5,930 nucleotides of DNA from Rubrivivax sp. (GTDB taxonomy: Bacteria; Pseudomonadota; Gammaproteobacteria; Burkholderiales; Burkholderiaceae_C). Made by a program: the position numbers and the translations under genes. Below the pieces are notes generated by a model, which ran no database searches, had not been told where the DNA came from, and worked only from the letters and a program-made list of their open reading frames with translations. The stretch spans positions 1 through 5,930 of the forward strand of contig JAIXSD010000315.1 of assembly GCA_027484885.1 (NCBI GenBank), read 5' to 3'. This document shows, piece by piece, positions 1 to 5,825 of this stretch (the first letter of the stretch is position 1; each line of letters opens with the position of its first letter).

Positions 1-167
1 CCCGGCGCACCGGGGCTGGGCAGGCCGCGCTGCAGGCTGGATTCCTGATCGCGCTGCACCGGCTCGACCGCACGCAGCCGCGCCACCGCCTGCACCGGGC
101 CCAGCTCACGCAGGCCTTCAAGAGAGCCGCTGAAGATGCGTCCGTTGAGGCCGTAGACGGTGAGCAT
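1..167 (-). CDS. N-terminal part of an unidentified protein (3' end beyond window)
   Basis: This is an open frame of 55 codons that begins with ATG at 167 and runs off the left edge, so only the N-terminus is visible. It starts MLTVYGLNGRIFSGSLEGL and continues through an Arg/Ala/Val-rich stretch to a Pro/Gly-rich segment. There is no signal peptide, membrane segment or catalytic motif in the visible part. A GGGGA stretch about 7 bases upstream of the ATG (near 175-179) could serve as ribosome binding site. The start lies 28 bases after the stop of the diguanylate cyclase gene on the same strand, so the two may be co-transcribed. From memory only, similar VYG-leader N-termini occur ahead of tandem CBS domains in some Burkholderiales proteins. 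No CBS domain is visible here, so that is a weak guess. The reading frame is likely real; the function is unknown. Confidence 0.6.
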   Translation of the reverse strand, partial: MLTVYGLNGRIFSGSLEGLRELGPVQAVARLRAVEPVQRDQESSLQRGLPSPGAP

Positions 168-195
168 GGTGGCGTCCCCGCGGGTGTGTGTGGGT

Positions 196-1425
196 TCAGT
201 CGCGTGGCACGGCCGGCGGCAGCGCAGCTTGGGCGCCCGGCAGCAGGCTGCTCATATCGGCCAGCTCCACCCGGTTGCGGCCGCCTTGCTTGGCGCGGTA
301 CATGGCGGCATCGGCCGCGGCCACCAGGCCATCCACGGTGTGCGCGCCGCTGATCACGCCACCCGCCACGCCGATGCTGATGGTGACGGCAATGCTGTGC
401 GCCCCCCATTGCGTGGGCGCGGCTTCCACCGCTTGGCGCAAGGCCTCGGCCAGGGTGGTGGCGCCCTCCAGATGGGTGTCGGGCAGCATGAGCAGGAACT
501 CCTCGCCACCGAAACGGCCGATCTGGTCCTGCGCTCGCAGCCGGCTTTGCAAGGTACGGGCCACGCCGCGCAGCACGGCATCTCCGGCCTGGTGGCCATA
601 GCTGTCGTTGACGCGCTTGAAGTGATCGATGTCCAGCATCAGCACGCTCAGGTACTGGCCCTGGCGCTGGGCCCGCGAGACCGCCATGTGCAACTGGTCG
701 CTGATGGCACGGCGGTTGGACAGGCCGGTCAGCATGTCCTTCATCGCCAGCTCGAAATTGCGCTGCTCGGCCCGCTCCATGGTCATGTAGACGAAACCGA
801 GCGAGATGCTGATCACCGCGCACAGGGCCACCACAAAGACCATGGTCAGCCAGAGCCGGCCGGCCTCGTCGGTGTTGCTGCTCATCCATCCCATGGCCGC
901 AGCCAGCGCGCGCAGCAGCAGCGAAGTCAGCAGGGCGAAGAAGGCCGTCAGCAGGATGTAGCGGCCGCGGCCCGGGCGCGGCAGGCTCGGGTCCAGCAAG
1001 GCGCGCAGGATGAAACCAATCTGCAGCGAGAACACCAAGGAGCCCGCCACCACGCGCGCGGCGTACTGCTCCATCAAGACGGTGTAGAGCAAGACGATGG
1101 CCAGCACCGGCAAGACCAGCTGCAGTTGCACCCAGACGGGCGGGCTGGCATTGGCGTCCAGGCCATCGAAGCGGCGCATGGCCAAGAGCATCAGCGAGAG
1201 TGCGACGCCGTAAGCCACATTGCCGGCCACCACCAAGCCCGGCGAAGGCACGGCACTGAGCACCGCAAAGATCACATGGCTGGCCGCGTAGGACACCAGG
1301 GCCAGGCCCCAGGCCCAGAGCGCATCTCGCGCGGGCTTGCCCCAGGCCATGAAGCTGACCCAGCCGGCCATCAACAAGGCCACCAGGGTCACCACAGCAA
1401 ACAGGGTAGGCACATCCAAACGCAT
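196..1425 (-). CDS. Membrane-bound diguanylate cyclase (GGDEF domain, seven predicted TM helices)
   Basis: This 409-residue protein should make the second messenger cyclic di-GMP from two GTP at the inner membrane. The N-terminal half has seven hydrophobic segments, roughly residues 7-28, 36-58, 64-83, 99-118, 122-143, 155-178 and 191-213, and acts as an unidentified membrane sensor. A short linker leads into a full GGDEF domain (about 222-388). Visible motifs are DMLTGLSNRR (230-239), LDIDHFKRVND (264-274, with metal-binding D265), GHQAGD (277-282) and the active-site signature GGEEF (306-310). RAQD at 297-300 sits five residues before GGEEF, the position of the allosteric product-inhibition site (RxxD), so feedback inhibition is expected. 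There is no EAL or HD-GYP domain. The C-terminal ~20 residues are Ala/Pro-rich. The ATG at 1425 has no clear Shine-Dalgarno. Activity is inferred from intact motifs; the sensed signal is unknown. A long plus-strand frame over the same bases is a GC artefact. Confidence 0.93.
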   Translation of the reverse strand: MRLDVPTLFAVVTLVALLMAGWVSFMAWGKPARDALWAWGLALVSYAASHVIFAVLSAVPSPGLVVAGNVAYGVALSLMLLAMRRFDGLDANASPPVWVQLQLVLPVLAIVLLYTVLMEQYAARVVAGSLVFSLQIGFILRALLDPSLPRPGRGRYILLTAFFALLTSLLLRALAAAMGWMSSNTDEAGRLWLTMVFVVALCAVISISLGFVYMTMERAEQRNFELAMKDMLTGLSNRRAISDQLHMAVSRAQRQGQYLSVLMLDIDHFKRVNDSYGHQAGDAVLRGVARTLQSRLRAQDQIGRFGGEEFLLMLPDTHLEGATTLAEALRQAVEAAPTQWGAHSIAVTISIGVAGGVISGAHTVDGLVAAADAAMYRAKQGGRNRVELADMSSLLPGAQAALPPAVPRD

Positions 1426-1454
1426 GCCGGATTCTAGGCACGGGCTTGAGCGGA

Positions 1455-1475
1455 GCCGCCGCAGAGTGTGGCGGC
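1455..1475. terminator. GC-rich hairpin between the DUF2520 and diguanylate cyclase genes
   Basis: The arms at 1455-1460 (GCCGCC) and 1470-1475 (GGCGGC) are exact complements. The stem can extend through G1461·T1469, C1462-G1468 and A1463-T1467, leaving a three-base loop, so up to nine pairs form. It lies in the 73-base gap after the DUF2520 stop (1499) and before the diguanylate cyclase ATG (1425). There is no T run on the minus strand after it, so it is not a canonical intrinsic terminator. It could weaken read-through or simply be a GC-rich fold. The structure is certain as a pairing; the role is inference. Confidence 0.35.
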
Positions 1476-1498
1476 CGCGCGCCGCGCAGGGCTGGGGA

Positions 1499-2368
1499 TC
1501 AGCGCGCCTGTTGGGTCAAACGCGCACGCAGCTGCGCCAGCACCGACTCGGGCTGACGGCCCGCCTCAGCGGCCAGGTCCAGCTGGCGCCTCAGCAATGC
1601 ACGGTAAAACGCTGCATGCTCGGCGCCCAGGCCCTCGAGTGCCTGCAAATGGGCGGCCAGCACGCTGGCATCGCCGCGCGCCACAGGGCCGGAGAGCGCG
1701 CCGGCCAGGCCGCGCGATTCGGCCGCATCCAGCGTGCCGCGCGCCAGCGGCAGCAAGGCAGCCAGGGCAGCCTCCGGCGGCAGGCCGATGGCTGCCCAGA
1801 CCTGGCGCGCTTCGGCCAGCACCGCCAGCAGGCTGCTGGCCGCCAGATTGGCCGCTGCGTGGTACGCCGCTCGGGTGCCGGGGCGCAGCGCCAGCGGCTT
1901 CATGCCCAAGGCTGCGGCCAGGTTGTGCAGGCGTGCGCTCAGGGCCGCATCGGCGGCTTCGATGCCCACCGTGCTGCCGGCCAGCAGGCGTGCCGCCCGT
2001 GCGGGGTCGGAAAAAATCTGCAGGGGATGGAAGCCGCCGATGAGCGCCCCGGCCGTCTCAGCCGGCGCCAGAGCCGCCAACTCGGTGGCGCCGCTGCAAT
2101 GCAGCACCGCCTGACCCGGGCGCCAGGGCAGGCTGGCGGCGACCGGGGCGATGGCGTCGTCGGCCACGGTCAGCAGCACCAGATCGGCCGCCTGCACCGC
2201 CGCATCAGGCGCCAGCGCCTGACAGCCCGGCAGGTGCAGGGCCAGGTCTTGCGCAGCGCTGGGCTGGCGGCTGGCCACGGCCACCACCCGCTGGCCGGCC
2301 GCCGCCCAGGCCGGGGCCAGGGTGCGCGCCAGGCGGCCGGCGCCGATGAAAACGATGCGATCGAACAT
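1499..2368 (-). CDS. Rossmann-fold DUF2520 oxidoreductase (possible PanG-type ketopantoate reductase)
   Basis: This is a 289-residue cytosolic protein of the Rossmann-like plus DUF2520 architecture, at full family length. The N-terminus carries the dinucleotide-binding turn IGAGRLA (residues 8-14) after a short beta strand, followed by the second strand RVVAVASR (27-34), as expected for an NAD(P)-binding fold. Conserved DUF2520 landmarks follow: HCSGA (90-94), GGFHPLQIF (111-119), YHAAANLAAS (169-178) and GPVARGD (227-233). The C-terminal half is Ala/Leu-rich and helical, the usual dimerisation and substrate domain of 6-phosphogluconate-dehydrogenase-like enzymes. Some members of this family (PanG) reduce ketopantoate in coenzyme A synthesis, but most are unassigned, and no pantothenate gene is adjacent. 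The gene follows the methyltransferase gene by 41 bases on the same strand. The start ATG lacks a strong Shine-Dalgarno. The family call is confident; the substrate is not known. Confidence 0.85.
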   Translation of the reverse strand: MFDRIVFIGAGRLARTLAPAWAAAGQRVVAVASRQPSAAQDLALHLPGCQALAPDAAVQAADLVLLTVADDAIAPVAASLPWRPGQAVLHCSGATELAALAPAETAGALIGGFHPLQIFSDPARAARLLAGSTVGIEAADAALSARLHNLAAALGMKPLALRPGTRAAYHAAANLAASSLLAVLAEARQVWAAIGLPPEAALAALLPLARGTLDAAESRGLAGALSGPVARGDASVLAAHLQALEGLGAEHAAFYRALLRRQLDLAAEAGRQPESVLAQLRARLTQQAR

Positions 2369-2409
2369 GACGGCGTTCAGCGGCCCGGTGGCTGCCAGCT
2401 CAGGCCGGC

Positions 2410-3252
<843 letters not shown>

Positions 3253-3627
3253 GGCAGGGTTTCCAGGTCAGCGGTGAACACACAAAGAAAAGACAGCACT
3301 CGGATCGATCAAGCGCCATCCCTCATTCTTCCAGCAGCAGCATCGACAACAGCAACATCACGAGGCCGGGCTTCAGCGCGAGGGATCGCCCCGCGCTTCG
3401 CACCGCTCCGCTTTCTTCTTGGGTCTGTTGATTTGACCGCGCAGCCGGCGAGAGTATGGCCGCAAGCGCGAAGGCGTGCCGGAAGCCATGCGCAAAGCAA
3501 AGCCGCGTGCGAGGCCAACACCCCCCCTGACTGAGGCATGCGCGACAGCGCTTTCAGGCCCGCATGCGCTGAAGCACTCGGTTACAGTGTCGCGCCCATC
3601 GCAACAAGCACCTGAGCCGAAATCGCC
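3253..3627. other. 375-base divergent intergenic region with no supported gene
   Basis: This region separates the divergently transcribed methyltransferase gene (minus) and yjdM (plus). Short frames cross it on both strands, but none has a ribosome binding site, a recognisable domain or a plausible composition. One minus-strand frame ends in a Leu-rich run (MLLLSMLLLEE, stop at 3323-3325). An imperfect GC hairpin lies at 3376-3396. The plus-strand tract around 3397-3440 is pyrimidine-rich (cgctttcttcttggg) and AT-richer than the genes around it. Promoters for both genes must lie here, but I cannot fix a convincing -35/-10 pair; TACAGT at 3583-3588 is the nearest -10-like hexamer before yjdM. 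It may include an interspersed repeat. Confidence 0.6.
3376..3396. repeat. Imperfect GC inverted repeat in the 3253-3627 intergenic region
   Basis: The arms GCGCGAGG (3376-3383) and CCCCGCGC (3389-3396) pair over eight positions with one A-C mismatch around the five-base loop GATCG. No T run follows on either strand, so it is not a standard terminator. It lies in the upstream region of the minus-strand methyltransferase gene and could form a leader RNA fold. Confidence 0.4.
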
Positions 3628-3969
3628 ATGTCCACCCCGCCCGCCTGTCCCCAATGCACGCTCGAAAACACCTACGCCGACGGCGCGCAGTTCATCTGCC
3701 CCGACTGCGGTTTTGAGTGGGCGGCCGAGGTGGCCAGCGATGAGGGCGGCGAGCCCGCCAAGGTGGTGCGCGACGCCAACGGTCAGCCCCTGGCCGATGG
3801 TGACAGCGTCATCCTGATCAAGGACCTGAAGGTCAAGGGCTCCTCCATCACCCTGAAAAAAGGCAGCAAGGCCAAGGGCATCCGCCTGATCGATGGCGAC
3901 CACGATGTCGATTGCAAGATCGACGGAGTGAGCCTGATGCTCAAGTCAGAATTCCTGAAGAAGGCCTGA
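3628..3969 (+). CDS. yjdM: YjdM (PhnA-family) zinc ribbon protein
   Basis: This 113-residue cytosolic protein belongs to the family of E. coli YjdM, formerly called PhnA; the E. coli protein is about 111 residues. It has an N-terminal zinc ribbon with two knuckles, CPQC (7-10) and CPDC (24-27), giving four cysteines for one zinc. A variable acidic linker (about 31-45) leads to the strongly conserved C-terminal domain with DGDSVILIKDLKVKGSS (57-73) and DCKIDG plus LKSEFLKKA at the end. The old name came from an early link to the phosphonate operon, but it is not a C-P lyase component and its biochemical role is unsettled. No phosphonate genes are nearby, consistent with an unlinked role. The ATG at 3628 lacks a strong Shine-Dalgarno (only TGAGCCGA upstream), but the family N-terminus starts exactly here. 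The next gene starts 153 bases downstream on the same strand. Confidence 0.95.
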   Translation: MSTPPACPQCTLENTYADGAQFICPDCGFEWAAEVASDEGGEPAKVVRDANGQPLADGDSVILIKDLKVKGSSITLKKGSKAKGIRLIDGDHDVDCKIDGVSLMLKSEFLKKA

Positions 3970-4068
3970 ATCACCAAGACCCCTGCCAGCCCAGAGCGGC
4001 GAGGAGCGCTGAACCCCGCAGTTTGTAGTCAGTCCCCCCTCCACCACCACTCCACCGACACGAACAGA

Positions 4069-4090
4069 CGGGCGCCCTGTGGGCAGCCCG
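4069..4090 (+). terminator. Hairpin between yjdM and the DUF4399 gene, possible terminator or leader fold
   Basis: CGGGCGCCC (4069-4077) pairs with GGGC plus GCCCG (4081-4084 and 4086-4090) around a TGT loop, with one bulged A at 4085. This gives nine pairs, eight of them G-C plus one more G-C at the base, so it is very stable. It is followed by CTTTCG, a poor T run, 100 bases after the yjdM stop and 32 bases before the DUF4399 start. It may end yjdM transcription or be part of the downstream leader. Confidence 0.4.
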
Positions 4091-4122
4091 CTTTCGCAGA
4101 AGAATTCGTAGAGAAGAAGTAG

Positions 4123-5013
4123 ATGATGAAGATGAAGACGATGTACTCACTGAAGCCGCAGCAGCCCCAGAACACCCAAGCCGGCATCGCCGCGTCGCTG
4201 CTCTCGCGCCTGACCTTGCTCCTGTCCCTGACGCTGCTCGGTGCAGCGCCGGCTGCAGCTCAAAGCTCCTCGGGCGCAGCGCCCCACCCCTGGCTGGCCT
4301 CGGCGCCACGCCTGGCGCAGCAAACCCATTTCACCAATCTGCAAGACGGCGCCAAGATCGAGACGCCGTTCCTGGTGACCTTCGGCCTGACCGGCATGGG
4401 CATTGCGCCCATCACCAAGCCGCAGGGCAAGACCGGCCACCACCACCTGCTGATCAACCGCGACCTGCCGCTGGATTTCAACCAGCCCCTGCCCTTCAAC
4501 GAGCAGTACATCCACTTTGGCAAGGGCCAGATGGAAACCGTGCTGACGCTCAAACCCGGCGACTACACCCTGCGCCTGGTGTTGGCCGACCACCGCCATG
4601 TGCCCAACTTCGTCTACAGCAAGCCGCTGAAGATCACGGTCACAAAGTTCAATGAGAACGTCAAACCCGACACCCTGAGCCAGCCCGGCATCAGCCTGCG
4701 CGTGGCCGGCAGCGGCGACAACAAGAACGAGGCCCGCGAAGGCAGCCCCGTCCAGGTGCTGTTCCACGCCTCCAAGCTGAACGTCTCGCACCAGGCCCTG
4801 CAAGAACCCGGCACCGGCCACTTCCGCCTGAGCGTCGCGCCCGAGGGCGGCGGCAAGGCTGAGGTCATCAGCTTCCCCGGCGGCGAAACCGAAGCCTGGC
4901 TCAAGCCGCCCAAGGGCAAGTACCAGCTCAAGCTCGACTTCGTGGACAACGTGCAGGCCGGGAAGGTGCTGTACAGCGTCGGGCCGCAGGGGCTGCAGGT
5001 GGTGGGGCGCTGA
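4123..5013 (+). CDS. Exported DUF4399 protein with a degenerate second repeat domain
   Basis: This 296-residue protein has a long basic N-terminal region and a hydrophobic core (about 23-42) ending in APAAAQ, with likely signal-peptide cleavage near residue 46, so it is probably periplasmic. Residues about 68-173 match the DUF4399 pattern: ETPFLVTFGLTGMG, the TGHHHLLIN core (104-112), IHFGKGQMETVLTLKPGDYTL (130-150) and VLADHRHVP (153-161). Residues about 190-294 appear to be a diverged second copy in which GHFRLSV replaces GHHHLLI and TEAWLKPPKGKYQLKLDFVD replaces the second half. The histidines H106-108, H131, H157 and H159 could bind metal, but this is inference. Some database entries of this family have been called rod-shape protein RodA; it has none of RodA's membrane helices. 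ATGs at 4123, 4126, 4132 and 4141 are all possible starts, with the purine run GAGAAGAAG before the first. The function is unknown. Confidence 0.85.
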   Translation: MMKMKTMYSLKPQQPQNTQAGIAASLLSRLTLLLSLTLLGAAPAAAQSSSGAAPHPWLASAPRLAQQTHFTNLQDGAKIETPFLVTFGLTGMGIAPITKPQGKTGHHHLLINRDLPLDFNQPLPFNEQYIHFGKGQMETVLTLKPGDYTLRLVLADHRHVPNFVYSKPLKITVTKFNENVKPDTLSQPGISLRVAGSGDNKNEAREGSPVQVLFHASKLNVSHQALQEPGTGHFRLSVAPEGGGKAEVISFPGGETEAWLKPPKGKYQLKLDFVDNVQAGKVLYSVGPQGLQVVGR

Positions 5014-5015
5014 GG

Positions 5016-5034
5016 CAAGCCACCGACCGGCTTG
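5016..5034. terminator. Hairpin directly after the DUF4399 stop
   Basis: CAAGCC (5016-5021) and GGCTTG (5029-5034) are exact complements around a seven-base loop, beginning two bases after the TGA at 5011-5013. No T run follows. The position right behind the stop in a convergent gap suggests a role in 3'-end formation or mRNA protection of the DUF4399 transcript. Confidence 0.4.
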
Positions 5035-5050
5035 ACCTGGAGCACCTCGA

Positions 5051-5078
5051 TGCGAACCCCGACCGGAACGGGGTCGCA
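5051..5078. terminator. Ten-pair hairpin in the convergent intergenic region
   Basis: TGCG (5051-5054) and ACCCCG (5056-5061) pair with CGGGGT (5069-5074) and CGCA (5075-5078), with a single bulged A at 5055 and loop ACCGGAA. All ten pairs are canonical. The sequence after it on the plus strand (CTCTGTCTACTG) is only mildly T-rich. It is the most stable fold between the convergent DUF4399 and Lrp-type genes and may act as a bidirectional terminator. Confidence 0.45.
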
Positions 5079-5086
5079 CTCTGTCT

Positions 5087-5130
5087 ACTGACTGAGCGCG
5101 CAGAACCGCGAGAGCAGCGTCCGAGTCAGT
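5087..5130. repeat. Inverted repeat ACTGACT / AGTCAGT with inner CGCG arms
   Basis: ACTGACT (5087-5093) and AGTCAGT (5124-5130) are exact complements separated by 30 bases. Within the spacer, CGCG at 5097-5100 and 5107-5110 can pair around a six-base loop. The arrangement could fold as a stem with internal hairpin or be a chance feature of the region; no protein site is recognised. Confidence 0.35.
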
Positions 5131-5162
5131 GACGCCCTTAGCCCCTGAGCACACAAGGGCGC

Positions 5163-5186
5163 GCGGATGCATCGATCCGCATGCGG
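5163..5186. repeat. Overlapping palindromes downstream of the Lrp-type gene
   Basis: GCGGAT (5163-5168) and ATCCGC (5175-5180) are exact complements around a six-base loop. The perfect ten-base palindrome CCGCATGCGG (5177-5186) overlaps the right arm, so the two folds are mutually exclusive. They lie 38-61 bases beyond the stop of the minus-strand regulator and could contribute to its transcript end. No T run follows. Confidence 0.35.
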
Positions 5187-5223
5187 CAACGTCATGTGCG
5201 GTTCAGACCGGCAGCCGCCGCCC

Positions 5224-5694
5224 TCACCCCACCGGCAACGCCGTCTCGTACTTCACCTCGCGCAGCACCACATTGCTGCGCACGCTGGCCACGCCGGGCA
5301 CTTTGAAGATCTGGCTTTGCAGAAAGGCGTCATAGGCCTTCATATCGGGCACGACCACCTTGATCACGTAGTCGGCCTCGCCGGTGATGCCGTGGCATTC
5401 GATGATTTCGCGGCTGGCCAGGACCAGGCGCTCGAACTGTTCCACCGCCCCTTCGCTGTGCCGCACCAGCGAGACATTGGCCAGCACGCAGATGTTCAGA
5501 CCCAGCTTCTCGCGGTCCACCAGCGCCACATGGCGGCGGATCACGCCGCTGTCTTCCAGCTCCTTGATGCGGCGCCAGACCGGGGTGGCCGAGAGGCCCA
5601 CCTGGTCGGCCAGGGCCTGGGTGCTCTGGCGGCAGTCGGCCTGCAGGGCTTCGAGAATCTGGCGCGTGGCCCGATCGAAACGATCCATCTCCAT
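5224..5694 (-). CDS. Lrp/AsnC family transcriptional regulator
   Basis: This is a 156-residue DNA-binding protein of the leucine-responsive family, at normal family length. The N-terminal helix-turn-helix spans about residues 9-53, with STQALADQVGLSATPVWRR (24-42) as the helix pair and recognition helix, then ELEDSGVI leading into the wing. The C-terminal RAM effector and oligomerisation domain covers about 65-150, with GITGEADY (102-109) at the usual amino-acid-binding and oligomer-contact loop. The start was set at 5694 because AAAGGAG (5701-5707 on the minus strand) lies six bases upstream; a longer frame opening at 5757 would put this site inside the gene, and the ATG at 5688 is twelve bases away. 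It is divergent from the gene starting at 5826, the usual layout for a local Lrp-type regulator controlling its neighbour and itself. The effector is unknown but probably an amino acid. Confidence 0.94.
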   Translation of the reverse strand: MEMDRFDRATRQILEALQADCRQSTQALADQVGLSATPVWRRIKELEDSGVIRRHVALVDREKLGLNICVLANVSLVRHSEGAVEQFERLVLASREIIECHGITGEADYVIKVVVPDMKAYDAFLQSQIFKVPGVASVRSNVVLREVKYETALPVG

Positions 5695-5700
5695 TTGAGA

Positions 5701-5707
5701 CTCCTTT
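5701..5707 (-). promoter_or_regulatory. Strong ribosome binding site that fixes the Lrp-type gene start
   Basis: On the minus strand this reads AAAGGAG, a near-ideal Shine-Dalgarno, with six bases (TCTCAA) to the ATG at 5694. It rules out the longer frame starting at 5757, which has no comparable site. Its outer edge touches the 17-bp palindrome at 5707-5723. Confidence 0.85.
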
Positions 5708-5723
5708 GAGAGGAATTCTCTCA
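5707..5723. promoter_or_regulatory. 17-bp near-perfect palindrome, candidate Lrp/AsnC operator
   Basis: The sequence TGAGAGGAATTCTCTCA is symmetric about A5715: seven of eight base pairs match (T-A, G-C, A-T, G-C, A-T, G-C, a G-T mismatch, A-T). Size, AT-richer centre and location resemble operators of Lrp/AsnC regulators, which typically recognise about 13-17 bp palindromes near their own promoter. It abuts the ribosome binding site of the Lrp-type gene and is 103 bases before the divergent start at 5826, so it could serve autoregulation and control of the neighbour. In RNA the same bases could form a hairpin next to the ribosome binding site. Binding is inferred, not shown. Confidence 0.5.
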
Positions 5724-5732
5724 TTCGTCCGC

Positions 5733-5762
5733 TTGACAGCGGTAAACAGAGCAACAAACACT
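5733..5762 (+). promoter_or_regulatory. Candidate sigma-70 promoter for the divergent gene (perfect -35, weak -10)
   Basis: TTGACA at 5733-5738 matches the -35 consensus exactly. The best -10 at allowed spacing is AACACT (5757-5762, 18-base spacer), with only three matches to TATAAT. Such a weak -10 fits a promoter that needs an activator, and the Lrp-type palindrome ends ten bases upstream of the -35. The stretch is also one of the more AT-rich in the window. The call is tentative. Confidence 0.35.
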
Positions 5763-5814
5763 TGGCCCTCTGACGAAAAATCCCGGCCTGCCATCGTCCG
5801 TTCGTTCGTCCCGC

Positions 5815-5820
5815 GAGGAA
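5815..5820 (+). promoter_or_regulatory. Ribosome binding site of the right-edge gene
   Basis: GAGGAA lies five bases (AGCCC) before the ATG at 5826, a good Shine-Dalgarno distance. It supports 5826 as the true start of the partial right-edge gene. Confidence 0.75.
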
Positions 5821-5825
5821 AGCCC

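Noticed and set aside
181..198. A short GT repeat (gggtgtgtgtggg) between the cyclase and the left-edge gene
   Set aside because: Only four GT units, too short to treat as a phase-variable repeat.
160..1437. A 425-codon plus-strand open frame covering the whole diguanylate cyclase gene
   Set aside because: Its translation is low-complexity His/Gln/Gly/Ala-rich, typical of the antisense of a high-GC gene. The opposite strand has a complete GGDEF protein.
3628..3969. Treating yjdM/phnA as evidence of a phosphonate degradation operon
   Set aside because: No C-P lyase or phosphonate transport gene is near, and the family is not required for phosphonate use.
4123..5013. Calling the DUF4399 protein rod-shape-determining RodA
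   Set aside because: RodA is a large multi-helix membrane protein. This one has a single signal segment and a soluble beta-rich body.
5041..5078. A possible tRNA T-arm on the minus strand (GGTTCGCA-like)
   Set aside because: No acceptor, D or anticodon arm can be built around it; it is just one side of the ten-pair hairpin.
4147..5172. A 341-codon minus-strand frame opposite the DUF4399 gene
   Set aside because: It is antisense to a gene with a signal peptide and family motifs, and its own composition is unlike any protein family.
5224..5757. The longer 177-residue version of the Lrp-type protein starting at 5757
   Set aside because: A strong AAAGGAG six bases before the ATG at 5694, and the usual family N-terminus, support the 156-residue form.
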